From CAKKQX01 sp046313915 (GTDB lineage: Bacteria; Pseudomonadota; Gammaproteobacteria; Burkholderiales; SG8-41): a DNA stretch of 32,010 nt. The DNA lies in contig JBKBXX010000024.1 of assembly GCA_046313915.1 (NCBI GenBank), positions 1-32,010 on the forward strand, written 5' to 3'. Positions 22,604 to 32,010 of this stretch are shown piece by piece. Within the stretch, counting starts at the first letter, position 1. The number at the start of each line of letters is the position of its first letter. The notes beneath the pieces are model-generated. The model had not been told where the DNA came from. It searched no databases and saw nothing but the letters and a program-made list of their open reading frames with translations. The translations under genes were made by a program, and so were the position numbers.

Positions 22604-24411
22604 CGAGCAGCAAGCAAGCCGAACCTCCCGCCGCCGATCCCGCCGAGATCGCGAAACTCTACGCCGACATCGCGCACAAGAGCGCCCGCCTGCTCACGCG
22701 CTTCCTGCAAGGCGGTCCCGGCGAGGCGTCTGCGGCCCTCAACGATGAATTGGGCATAGGCCGGGCATTTTTCGAAGCGTGGAGCAGGATGCTCGCCGAT
22801 CCCCTCAAGCTCGCCGCAGCGCAGTTCGGGCTGTGGCAGGACTATATGAATCTGTGGCAAAACGCCATGCTCGGGCTGCTCGGCCACGAAACACGGCCGG
22901 TCGCCGAGCCGCCGCCCGGCGACCGCCGTTTCCGGCACGAGGACTGGCAGCGGAACTTTCTCTACGACTACATCAAGCAGTCGTACCTGATCGCGGCCAA
23001 GCACTTGCACCAGACGCTCGCCGGCCTCGAGGGCCTCGACCCGAAAACCGCGAAGAAAGTCGATTTCTACACGCGCCAGTATATCGATGCGCTATCGCCT
23101 TCCAATTTCCTGCTGACCAACCCCGAAGTGCTGCGCGAAACCGTGAAATCGGGCGGCCAGAATCTGGTGAGGGGGCTGAACAATCTGCTCGAAGACCTGA
23201 TGCAAGGCGATGGTGGACTGCTGCGCATGAGGATGACCGACACCAGCGCCTTCCGCCTGGGCGAGAACATCGCGGTCACCAAAGGCAAGGTGGTTTTCCA
23301 GAACGAGCTGTTGCAGCTGATCCAGTACGAACCGCTCACCGCCGAAGTTTACCGGCGGCCGCTGCTCATCATCCCGCCGTGGATCAACAAGTACTACATC
23401 CTCGACTTGCGCGAGAACAACTCGTTCGTGCGCTGGGCGGTCGAGCAGGGGCATACCGTGTTCATGATCTCGTGGGTCAATCCCGACCGGCGGCTCGCGC
23501 ACAAGAGTTTCGACGACTATCTGACCGAAGGCGCGCTCGCCGCGCTCGATGCCGTCGAGCGCGCGACCGGCGAACGCGACGTCAACGTCATCGGTTATTG
23601 CCTGGGCGGCACGTTGCTCGCCTGCCTGCTCGCGTGGCTCGCCGCCAGGAAAGAGCAGCGCGTCCACAGCGCGACGTTTTTCGTCAGCATGATCGATTTC
23701 GAGCGTCCCGGCGAACTCGAAGTGTTCATCGACGAGCAGCAGCTGGCGGCGCTGGAGAAAAAAATGGCAAAGCGCGGCTATCTCGAAGGCAGCGAGATGG
23801 CGGCCACTTTCAACATGCTGCGCGCCAACGATCTGATCTGGTCGTTCGTGGTCAACAATTATCTGCTCGGCAAGGATCCGCTGCCGTTCGACCTGCTGTA
23901 CTGGAATTCGGATGCCACGCGCATGCCGGCGGCGATGCACGGTTTCTATCTGCGCAACATGTACTTGAAGAATCTGCTGAAGAAGCCGGGCGGCATCACG
24001 CTCGCCGGGGTGCCGATCGACGTGACCAGGATCACGACGCCGGCTTATTTCATTTCCACCATCGAAGACCACATCGCGCCGTGGAAATCGACTTACGCGG
24101 GGGCGAAGCTGCTCGCGGGGCCGGTGCGCTTCGTGCTCGGCGGCTCGGGACACATCGCCGGCATCATCAATCCGCCGGCGGCCCACAAATACTGTTACTG
24201 GACCAACGACACGCTGGCGGACGATCCCGACGAATGGCTGAGCACTGCGCGCCGCCATCCGGGGTCGTGGTGGCCCGACTGGGCGAAGTGGGTGGCGAGG
24301 CACGGCGGCGGAAAGGTTGCCGCGCGCGTTCCCGGCGCAGGCGGCCTCGGGGTGATCGAAGACGCGCCCGGCAGCTATGTCAAAGTGCGCACCGACGCCC
24401 AGGCGCGGTAG
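22600..24411 (+). CDS. phaC: Poly(3-hydroxyalkanoate) synthase, class I (603 aa)
   Basis: PhaC polymerises (R)-3-hydroxyacyl-CoA into storage polyester at the granule surface. The lipase-like box is GYCLGG with nucleophile C334. The other catalytic residues are D490 in TIEDHIAPW and H518 in GGSGHIAG. The N-terminal PhaC domain includes DPLKLAAAQFGLWQDY and NPEVLRETVKSGGQNLV, and PPWINKYYILDL precedes the hydrolase core. The 603-residue length fits class I, which works without PhaE. The start overlaps the hydrolase stop, and GGA lies 6 bases upstream. No phaA, phaB or phasin gene adjoins, but an SDR and an enoyl-CoA hydratase gene follow, and a ruined thiolase lies upstream on the other strand. 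Confidence 0.97.
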   Translation: MTSSKQAEPPAADPAEIAKLYADIAHKSARLLTRFLQGGPGEASAALNDELGIGRAFFEAWSRMLADPLKLAAAQFGLWQDYMNLWQNAMLGLLGHETRPVAEPPPGDRRFRHEDWQRNFLYDYIKQSYLIAAKHLHQTLAGLEGLDPKTAKKVDFYTRQYIDALSPSNFLLTNPEVLRETVKSGGQNLVRGLNNLLEDLMQGDGGLLRMRMTDTSAFRLGENIAVTKGKVVFQNELLQLIQYEPLTAEVYRRPLLIIPPWINKYYILDLRENNSFVRWAVEQGHTVFMISWVNPDRRLAHKSFDDYLTEGALAALDAVERATGERDVNVIGYCLGGTLLACLLAWLAARKEQRVHSATFFVSMIDFERPGELEVFIDEQQLAALEKKMAKRGYLEGSEMAATFNMLRANDLIWSFVVNNYLLGKDPLPFDLLYWNSDATRMPAAMHGFYLRNMYLKNLLKKPGGITLAGVPIDVTRITTPAYFISTIEDHIAPWKSTYAGAKLLAGPVRFVLGGSGHIAGIINPPAAHKYCYWTNDTLADDPDEWLSTARRHPGSWWPDWAKWVARHGGGKVAARVPGAGGLGVIEDAPGSYVKVRTDAQAR

Positions 24412-24434
24412 AGTGGGCCCCGAATGAATGCTGG

Positions 24435-24468
24435 ATAAATTTTTTTTAAAATCAATTAGTTATATTAA
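24435..24468 (+). promoter_or_regulatory. AT-rich promoter-like island before the SDR gene
   Basis: A 34-base stretch of almost pure A/T, with an 8-T run and TATATT at 24461-24466, stands out in the GC-rich surroundings between phaC and the SDR gene. It probably provides a -10 and an A/T-rich upstream element. No convincing -35 hexamer is seen. Confidence 0.4.
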
Positions 24469-24492
24469 CCCGGCGGTTTTCGGGAGGCGGCC

Positions 24493-25260
24493 GTGCTGAT
24501 TCGGGATGCGGTATTTCTGGTGACGGGGGGCGCTTCCGGCCTGGGGGCGGCGACTTGCCGCAGGCTGGCTGCGGCCGGTGCGCGGCTCGTCGTCGTCGAT
24601 CTCGAGCGCGGGCGCGGTGCCCGCCTCGGGGAGGAGCTCGGCGAGCACGCGATTTTTGTCGCCGCCGATGTGACGAGCGAATCCCAGGTCGCCGCGGCGG
24701 TGGATGCAGCGTGCGCCAGATTCGGCGCACTGCACGGCGCGATCAACTGCGCGGGCATCGCGCCCGGCGAACGGGTGCTCGGCAAACACGGGCCGCACCG
24801 CCTCGAAACCTTCAGGCGCGCCGTCGAGGTCAATCTGGTCGGCACTTTCAACGTCGTCCGCCTCGCGGCGCAGGCGATGGCGAAAAATACGCCCAACGCC
24901 GACGGCGAACGCGGCGTCATTGTCAACACCGCTTCCGTCGCCGCTTTCGACGGCCAGATCGGCCAGGCGGCCTACAGCGCGTCGAAAGCCGGCGTCGCCG
25001 GCATGACCTTGCCGATGGCGCGCGAACTCGCGCAGTTCGGCATCCGCGCCATGACCATCGCGCCGGGGCTGTTCGAGACGCCGATGATGGCGGGTTTCGC
25101 CGGGGAACCGAGAGCCGCGCTCGCCTCGCAAGTGCCGTTTCCGCCGCGGCTGGGGCGCCCCGACGAGTACGCGATGCTGGTCGAGCACATCATCGTGAAC
25201 CCCATGTTGAACGGCGCGGTGATCCGCCTCGACGGCGCGCTGCGCATGGCGGCAAAGTAG
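24493..25260 (+). CDS. SDR-family 3-hydroxyacyl-CoA dehydrogenase, HSD17B10-like (255 aa)
   Basis: This is a classical short-chain dehydrogenase. The NAD-binding motif TGGASGLG is at 11-18 with acidic D36 favouring NAD. NCAGIAPGE follows the NAG position, and the catalytic S148, Y161 and K165 are in NTASVAAFDGQIGQAAYSAS and the next residues. APGLFETPMMAG and the ending NGAVIRLDGALRM are typical of type II 3-hydroxyacyl-CoA dehydrogenases, which oxidise (S)-3-hydroxyacyl-CoAs in fatty acid and branched-chain degradation. The start is GTG at 24493, backed by GGGAGG 6 bases upstream. It may supply or remove 3-hydroxyacyl-CoA near phaC, but the S-specific type suggests beta-oxidation rather than polymer synthesis. 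Confidence 0.92.
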   Translation: MLIRDAVFLVTGGASGLGAATCRRLAAAGARLVVVDLERGRGARLGEELGEHAIFVAADVTSESQVAAAVDAACARFGALHGAINCAGIAPGERVLGKHGPHRLETFRRAVEVNLVGTFNVVRLAAQAMAKNTPNADGERGVIVNTASVAAFDGQIGQAAYSASKAGVAGMTLPMARELAQFGIRAMTIAPGLFETPMMAGFAGEPRAALASQVPFPPRLGRPDEYAMLVEHIIVNPMLNGAVIRLDGALRMAAK

Positions 25261-25387
25261 CAGCCGCCCGCGCCCAGGGTCGAACATCGATGGCGATCGT
25301 TGCCGGCTGCGCATCCTGCCGCCGTTCGCGGTTAAAATGGTCCGCGTTGCGGTTTGCCGCCGGCCCGCCGCTCACGAGGTCCGCCCC

Positions 25388-26173
25388 ATGATTTTCCGGA
25401 ACATTCTTCTCGAACAACCCGAAACCGGCATTTATCTGCTGACCGTCAACCGGCCGCAGGCGCTCAATGCGCTCGATTCGCTGACGCTCGACGAGCTGGC
25501 GCGGGCGATCGCGCAGGTCGCGGCCGACGAAGCCGCGCGCGCGCTGCTGGTGACCGGCGCCGGCGAGAAGGCTTTCGTCGCCGGCGCCGACATCGCCGAG
25601 ATGCAGCATTACACTGCCGAACAGGCGCGGGCGTTTTCGGCAAAAGGCATGGCCGTGATGCACGCGCTCGAAGCGCTGCCGCTGCCGGCGATCGCGCTGG
25701 TCAACGGCTATGCGCTGGGCGGCGGCTGCGAGCTCGCGCTCGCGTGCGACTGGATCCTCGCCGCGGACAACGCCGTTTTCGGCCAGCCCGAAGTCGGCCT
25801 CGGCATTCCCCCCGGCTTCGGCGGCACGCAAAGGCTGACGCGTCTCGTCGGCCGCGCCATGGCGCTCGAGCTGCTCGCCACCGCGCGGCAGGTGAAGGCC
25901 GACGAGGCGCTGCGCATCGGGCTCGCCAACCACGTCCATCCCGCGGCCGAGCTCGTGGGCAAAGGCCTCGAAATGGCGCGCACGATTGCCGCCAAAGGCC
26001 CGGTCGCGGTGCGGCTCGCCAAACAGGCGGCGCAGCGCGGCCAGGATCTCGATCTCGCCAATGCCTGCGTGCTCGAAACCGCTGCGTTCGCACTCGCTTT
26101 CGCCACTGCCGATCAGAAAGAAGGCATGCGCGCTTTTCTCGAAAAACGCGCTGCGCGATTCCAGGGCAGATGA
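25388..26173 (+). CDS. Enoyl-CoA hydratase (crotonase family, 261 aa)
   Basis: This enzyme hydrates 2-enoyl-CoA to 3-hydroxyacyl-CoA. Both catalytic glutamates are present: E115 in GGGCELALACD and E135 in GQPEVGLGIPPGFGGTQRL. The oxyanion-hole element FVAGADIAEM is at 63-72. The length of about 260 residues is standard for short-chain hydratases (crotonase, 3-hydroxybutyryl-CoA dehydratase). ATG 25388 has GAGGT 9 bases upstream; an earlier in-frame ATG at 25337 would add an unlike N-terminus. It follows the SDR by 127 bases, and together they could run two successive beta-oxidation steps. A GCCGC-AGAA-GCGGC hairpin (26174-26187) directly follows the stop. Confidence 0.95.
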   Translation: MIFRNILLEQPETGIYLLTVNRPQALNALDSLTLDELARAIAQVAADEAARALLVTGAGEKAFVAGADIAEMQHYTAEQARAFSAKGMAVMHALEALPLPAIALVNGYALGGGCELALACDWILAADNAVFGQPEVGLGIPPGFGGTQRLTRLVGRAMALELLATARQVKADEALRIGLANHVHPAAELVGKGLEMARTIAAKGPVAVRLAKQAAQRGQDLDLANACVLETAAFALAFATADQKEGMRAFLEKRAARFQGR

Positions 26174-26199
26174 GCCGCAGAAGCGGCGGCGTCGGACCG

Positions 26200-26274
26200 G
26201 CGCATTGCAGCACGCCCGGCTTGCGCATCGCAGCACGTGAGGCCCGCGATGAGGCGCAGGCGCGATGCTATAAT
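26200..26274 (+). promoter_or_regulatory. aceE promoter: extended -10 with upstream direct repeats
   Basis: TGCTATAAT (26266-26274) is an extended -10 with a perfect hexamer. Upstream, GCGCATTGCAGCACG (26200-26214) and GCGCATCGCAGCACG (26223-26237) are direct repeats that match at 14 of 15 bases, with start points 23 bases apart, about two helical turns. The second ends 28 bases before the -10 extension. The placement fits a regulator that binds as tandem units. No canonical -35 was found. Confidence 0.55.
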
Positions 26275-26317
26275 GGCCGCAGATTGTCTCGGCGGTTTCC
26301 AGAAATGCAGGGAGGAT

Positions 26318-26343
26318 CGCTTCCGCCACATGCGCGGGAAGCG
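26318..26343 (+). other. Hairpin in the aceE leader
   Basis: CGCTTCC (26318-26324) and GGAAGCG (26337-26343) form a perfect 7-bp stem with a 12-base loop. It lies within the roughly 130-base untranslated leader expected from the promoter at 26266-26274. It is 70 bases ahead of the aceE start and does not cover its ribosome site. Its function, if any, is unknown. Confidence 0.3.
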
Positions 26344-26413
26344 CCGGGGCTGATTTCGGCGGCCGACATCAAAAGTGCCCGGGCGCCGGCAACAAACCCC
26401 AAAAAGGTGATGC

Positions 26414-29083
<2,670 letters not shown>

Positions 29084-29086
<3 letters not shown>

Positions 29087-29170
29087 AAGCGGTGACGGCA
29101 AGCAGCAAACGAAGCCTCGCGGGTCTTGAATCGGCCCTCGCCGCTTGCCGCTGATCGCTCCCCGCTCACC
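29084..29170 (+). repeat. Intergenic heptad element B between aceE and aceF
   Basis: The element begins at the aceE stop codon (29084-29086). CGGCAAGC (29096-29103) and GCTTGCCG (29143-29150) form a perfect 8-bp core stem. Around it about 17 of 22 further aligned positions agree with one gap. The right arm has CGCT exactly every 7 bases at 29142, 29149, 29156 and 29163. The aceF ribosome site lies just beyond, so folding could affect mRNA stability or the AceE to AceF ratio. The function is inferred. Confidence 0.6.
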
Positions 29171-29182
29171 AGAAGGCGAATA

Positions 29183-30499
29183 ATGGCAAACACGATCGAA
29201 GTGAAAGTCCCCGATATCGGCGACTTCAAGAACATACCGGTCATCGAAGTCCTGGTTAAACCCGGCGACGCGGTCAGCGCCGAAGATCCGCTGCTCACGC
29301 TGGAATCGGACAAGGCGACGATGGAAGTGCCGGCGCCGGCGGCCGGGGTGGTGAAAGAGGTCAAAGTCAAGGTCGGGGACAAGGTTTCCGAAGGCACGCC
29401 GGTGTTGGTGCTCGAGGCGGCGCCGGCCGCTGCCGCCGAGCGACCTGCTGCCGGCGCGGCGCCGCCGACGCCTGCCGCTGCGGCGCCCGAGGCTGCGAAG
29501 CCGCAACCGGCTGCCGCCACTGCCGTGCCCGCAGCGCCGCCTGCTGCCGCGGGCGCAGCCGCACCGGAGCCGTTCGACGAAGCCCGGTTCGGCAAAGCGC
29601 ACGCGAGCCCCGCGGTGCGGCGCCTCGCCCGCGAATTCGGCGTCGATCTGGCGCGCGTCAAAGGCAGCGGCCCCAAGGAGCGCATCCTCAAGGAGGACGT
29701 GCAGGCTTACGTCAAGGCGCAGCTCGGGCGTGCGCACGGCGCGGCAGGCGCGGGCCCCGGCTTCGGGCTGCCGCCGCTGCCGCAAGTCGATTTCGCGAAA
29801 TTCGGTCCGGTCGAGGCGAGGCCGCTGTCGCGCATCAAAAAACTCTCCGGCGCCAACCTGCACCGCAACTGGCTCGCCATCCCGCACATCACGCAGCACG
29901 ACGAGGCCGATATCACCGGGCTCGAAGCCTTTCGCAAGTCGCAGGCCGAGGAGGCGAAGAAAAGCGGCATCAAGTTCACCCTGCTCGCCTTTCTGATGAA
30001 GGCGGCGGTGGTCGCGCTGAAACAGCACCCCGAGTTCAACGCCTCGCTGTCCGCGGACGGGGAGAGCCTGATCGTCAAACAGTACTATCACATCGGCGTC
30101 GCGGTCGACACTCCCGGCGGCCTGGTGGTGCCGGTGGTGAAGGACGTCGACAAGAAAGGCCTGCTGGATCTGGCAAAAGAGCTGGGTGAGGTCAGCGCCC
30201 GCATGCGCGCCGGCCGCATTTCGCCGGCCGACCTGCAGGGCGGCTGTTTTTCGATCTCCAGCCTGGGCGGCATCGGCGGCACGCTGTTCACGCCCATCAT
30301 CAACGCTCCCGAAGTGGCGATCCTCGGGGTCGGCAAGGCGGTGATGAAACCGGTGTGGGACGGCACGCAGTTCGCGCCGCGGCTGATGCTGCCGCTGTCG
30401 CTGTCCTACGATCACCGCGTCATCGACGGCGCCCAGGGCGCGCGCTTCATTTCGTTCCTCGGCGCGGTGCTGTCGGACATCCGCCGGCTGGTGCTGTGA
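29183..30499 (+). CDS. aceF: Pyruvate dehydrogenase E2, dihydrolipoyl acetyltransferase (438 aa)
   Basis: AceF transfers the acetyl group from lipoate to CoA and forms the core of the pyruvate dehydrogenase complex. There is one lipoyl domain (1-80) with the lipoylated Lys44 in LESDKATMEVPAP. An Ala/Pro linker (about 80-127) follows, then the peripheral-subunit-binding domain (ASPAVRRLAREFGVDLARVK, 141-160). The catalytic domain carries H411 and D415 in SYDHRVIDG. E. coli AceF has three lipoyl domains, so this is a short form. The ATG at 29183 has AAGGCG about 5 bases upstream; an in-frame ATG at 29126 lies within the structured gap and is not used. The next gene is nadD, so no E3 gene (lpdA) follows here. 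Confidence 0.97.
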   Translation: MANTIEVKVPDIGDFKNIPVIEVLVKPGDAVSAEDPLLTLESDKATMEVPAPAAGVVKEVKVKVGDKVSEGTPVLVLEAAPAAAAERPAAGAAPPTPAAAAPEAAKPQPAAATAVPAAPPAAAGAAAPEPFDEARFGKAHASPAVRRLAREFGVDLARVKGSGPKERILKEDVQAYVKAQLGRAHGAAGAGPGFGLPPLPQVDFAKFGPVEARPLSRIKKLSGANLHRNWLAIPHITQHDEADITGLEAFRKSQAEEAKKSGIKFTLLAFLMKAAVVALKQHPEFNASLSADGESLIVKQYYHIGVAVDTPGGLVVPVVKDVDKKGLLDLAKELGEVSARMRAGRISPADLQGGCFSISSLGGIGGTLFTPIINAPEVAILGVGKAVMKPVWDGTQFAPRLMLPLSLSYDHRVIDGAQGARFISFLGAVLSDIRRLVL

Positions 30500-30600
30500 G
30501 GAGCGGGGCGTGAATAGCCAGCAGTCGGGCGCGCGGCGAGCGGTTTCGAGCCCGGCTCGTGTGCTTTTTCCCCTCCACTCTTTACCCTGTGCTCTTCACC
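30496..30600 (+). repeat. Intergenic heptad element C between aceF and nadD
   Basis: The left arm (30496-30517) contains the aceF stop codon and is purine-rich. The right arm (30578-30599) is its imperfect inverse: 15 of 22 positions match, and four of the mismatches would be G-U pairs in RNA, giving 19 of 22. The right arm shows pyrimidine-purine-C-pyrimidine every 7 bases: CACT at 30576, TACC at 30583, TGCT at 30590, CACC at 30597. The nadD ribosome site GGAG follows at once (30600-30603). Confidence 0.6.
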
Positions 30601-30614
30601 GGAGCGATTGACGC

Positions 30615-31292
30615 ATGTCAACCGCCCCCATTGGCATCCTCGGCGGCACTTTCGATCCGGTGCACTTCGGCCATCTGCGGCTCGCCCAGGAAATCGGGCA
30701 GGCGCTGAAACTCGCCGCAGTGCGCTTCATCCCCAGCGGCACGCCGCCGCACCGCGGCGCGCCCGCGGCGCCGGCGGCCGACCGGCTGGCGATGGTGAAA
30801 CTGGCGACGGCCGGCAATCCGCTGTTCACGGTCGATGAGCGCGAGATCGGGCGCGAAGGCCCCTGCTATACCGTGGACACGCTCGCCGAACTGCGCGGCG
30901 AATGTGGCGCAGCGCGCCCGCTGTGCCTGTTGCTCGGCGCCGACGCCTTCCTCGATCTCGCGACGTGGCATCGCTGGCGCGAGATTTTCAGGCTGGCGCA
31001 CGTCGTGGTGGCGCACCGTCCGGGATTTCCGGTCTGCGGCTGGCAGGAGCGGCTGCCGCAGCCGCTGGCCGCTGAATACCGCGAACGCCTGATGCCGCAG
31101 CCGCTGGCGGTCCATCTCGCGCCCTGCGGCGGCGTGGTGGTGACGCCGGTCACGGCGCTCGATATTTCGGCGACCCGGATCCGTGACGCGGTTCGCGCCG
31201 GCGCGAGTCCGCGTTATTTGCTACCGGACGCGGTTCTCGATTATATTCAGAGCAGGAGACTTTACGTTCAGGAGGTTAATGAGACACGATAA
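30615..31292 (+). CDS. nadD: Nicotinate-nucleotide adenylyltransferase (225 aa)
   Basis: NadD joins nicotinate mononucleotide with ATP to give deamido-NAD in NAD synthesis. The nucleotidylyltransferase motif GGTFDPVHFGH is at 10-20, and the second ATP-binding motif ISATRIR is at 184-190. PSGTPPHRG (40-48) and LLGADAFLDLATWHRW (106-121) match the family. The start ATG 30615 has GGAG about 11 bases upstream. The length is normal. The gene overlaps rsfS by 14 bases, in the conserved order nadD-rsfS-rlmH, so translation of the pair is probably coupled. A structured repeat separates it from aceF. Confidence 0.97.
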   Translation: MSTAPIGILGGTFDPVHFGHLRLAQEIGQALKLAAVRFIPSGTPPHRGAPAAPAADRLAMVKLATAGNPLFTVDEREIGREGPCYTVDTLAELRGECGAARPLCLLLGADAFLDLATWHRWREIFRLAHVVVAHRPGFPVCGWQERLPQPLAAEYRERLMPQPLAVHLAPCGGVVVTPVTALDISATRIRDAVRAGASPRYLLPDAVLDYIQSRRLYVQEVNETR

Positions 31293-31644
31293 GATCACCA
31301 AGGCCGCAGTGGCCGCGCTCGAGGACATCAAGGCGCGGGATATCACGGTCCTTGATGTCAAGAAGATAACTTCTTTGTTTGACAAAATCATCATCGCCAG
31401 CGCCGATTCCGCCCGCCAGAGCAAAGCGCTTTCCGACAATGTGCAGGAGAAACTCAAGGCGCTCGGCGCGAAAGTCCATGGCGTCGAAGGCGAACAGACC
31501 GGCGAATGGATATTGATCGACCTGGGGTCGGTGATCGTGCACATCATGCAGCCGGCGATCCGCCAGTATTACAACCTCGAGGAGCTCTGGTCACCGCCCG
31601 CGCGCACGCCGCGGCGCCGTGCTTCGAAGGTTGCGGTATCCTGA
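31279..31644 (+). CDS. rsfS: Ribosomal silencing factor RsfS (121 aa)
   Basis: RsfS binds ribosomal protein L14 and blocks joining of the subunits, slowing translation in starvation. Family marks are DITVLDVKKITSLFDKIIIA, SARQSKALSDNV, and GEWILIDLGSVIVHIM followed by YYNLEELW. ATG 31279 is chosen because the protein then begins as the family does. AGGAGG lies only 3 bases upstream, a rather short spacing, and the gene begins inside nadD (14-base overlap). A short basic tail (PPARTPRRRASKVAVS) extends past the core. The rlmH gene follows 18 bases later. Confidence 0.97.
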   Translation: MRHDKITKAAVAALEDIKARDITVLDVKKITSLFDKIIIASADSARQSKALSDNVQEKLKALGAKVHGVEGEQTGEWILIDLGSVIVHIMQPAIRQYYNLEELWSPPARTPRRRASKVAVS

Positions 31645-31662
31645 GACGGCGGCCGTCCTGCC

Positions 31663-32010
31663 ATGAAATTCCATGTCGTGGCGGTCGGCCACCGCATGCC
31701 GGCATGGATCGATGCCGGTTTCGGGGAATACGCAAAACGCATGCCGCGCGACGCGCGGCTCGTCCTGACCGAAATCAAGCCCGAAAGCCGTGGCGGCGGT
31801 GTGACGGGCGCGCGGGCGCTCGAGCGCCTGCTGCAGGCGGAGCATAAACGGATCGTCGCCGCGCTTCCCGCGGGCTGCTGGCGGGTGGCGCTCGATGAGC
31901 GCGGAAAAAGCTTGTCCACCCGCGAGCTTGCCGACTGCATCGGTCACTGGCGCGGCGCCGGGCGCGATGTCGCTTTCATCATCGGCGGCGCCGACGGCAT
32001 TTGTGGCGCG
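31663..32010 (+). CDS. rlmH: 23S rRNA pseudouridine-1915 N3-methyltransferase RlmH (5' part)
   Basis: RlmH is a SPOUT-fold methyltransferase that modifies pseudouridine 1915 in helix 69 of 23S rRNA. The 116 visible codons read MKFHVVAVGHRMPAWIDAGF, then EYAKRMPRDARLVLTEIKPE, WRVALDERGKSLSTRELAD and FIIGGADGICGA. The last stretch is the start of the knotted SAM-binding site. The family is about 155 residues, so roughly 40 are beyond the window. No strong ribosome site is seen before ATG 31663. The position after rsfS is conserved across proteobacteria. Confidence 0.96.
   Translation, partial: MKFHVVAVGHRMPAWIDAGFGEYAKRMPRDARLVLTEIKPESRGGGVTGARALERLLQAEHKRIVAALPAGCWRVALDERGKSLSTRELADCIGHWRGAGRDVAFIIGGADGICGA

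Overview
The window reads as chromosomal DNA of a high-GC betaproteobacterium, probably Burkholderiales-like, from a draft or metagenome assembly. The grounds are the housekeeping order hemA-prfA-(insert)-prmC-grxD, the block nadD-rsfS-rlmH, a homodimeric-type aceE with aceF, class I phaC, and two Bug/TctC periplasmic receptors. Two 10-base N runs mark assembly joins. No tRNA, rRNA, insertion sequence or CRISPR array was seen.

1-6746 (minus): a tightly packed catabolic cluster, in transcription order IclR regulator, Bug receptor, family III CoA-transferase, HpcH/CitE-type lyase, cyclase-family hydrolase, second Bug receptor, FAS1-like/MaoC hydratase (cut by the window edge). CoA-transferase, hydratase and CitE-type lyase are the three enzyme classes of itaconate/C5-dicarboxylate degradation to acetyl-CoA and pyruvate. 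Divergent from it is prpB (2-methylisocitrate lyase), followed by a D-2-hydroxyacid dehydrogenase.

9136-13604 (plus): hemA, prfA, an EamA transporter, prmC and the monothiol glutaredoxin grxD. 13782-16877 (plus): a PYROXD2-like FAD oxidoreductase, interrupted by an apparently false gap, and an MFS transporter. 16912-20959 (minus): a DUF2889 protein (gap plus frameshift), HMG-CoA lyase, a LiuC-type enoyl-CoA hydratase, a macrodomain protein, a 2-hydroxychromene-2-carboxylate isomerase-like protein and a gutted thiolase pseudogene. Next comes a LiuR-like MerR regulator with two matching palindromic operators, suggesting that this region derives from a leucine/isovalerate-type acyl-CoA catabolic regulon.

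21518-26173 (plus): a metallo-beta-lactamase-fold hydrolase overlapping phaC, then a 3-hydroxyacyl-CoA dehydrogenase-type SDR and an enoyl-CoA hydratase. 26414-32010 (plus): aceE, aceF, nadD, rsfS and the start of rlmH.

The least explained structure is a set of four intergenic elements (7909-7998, 18466-18564, 29084-29170, 30496-30600). Each lies between two co-directional genes and starts at or beside the upstream stop codon. Each has imperfect inverted arms, and one arm is a degenerate tandem repeat, with period 7 in three cases and period 10 in one.
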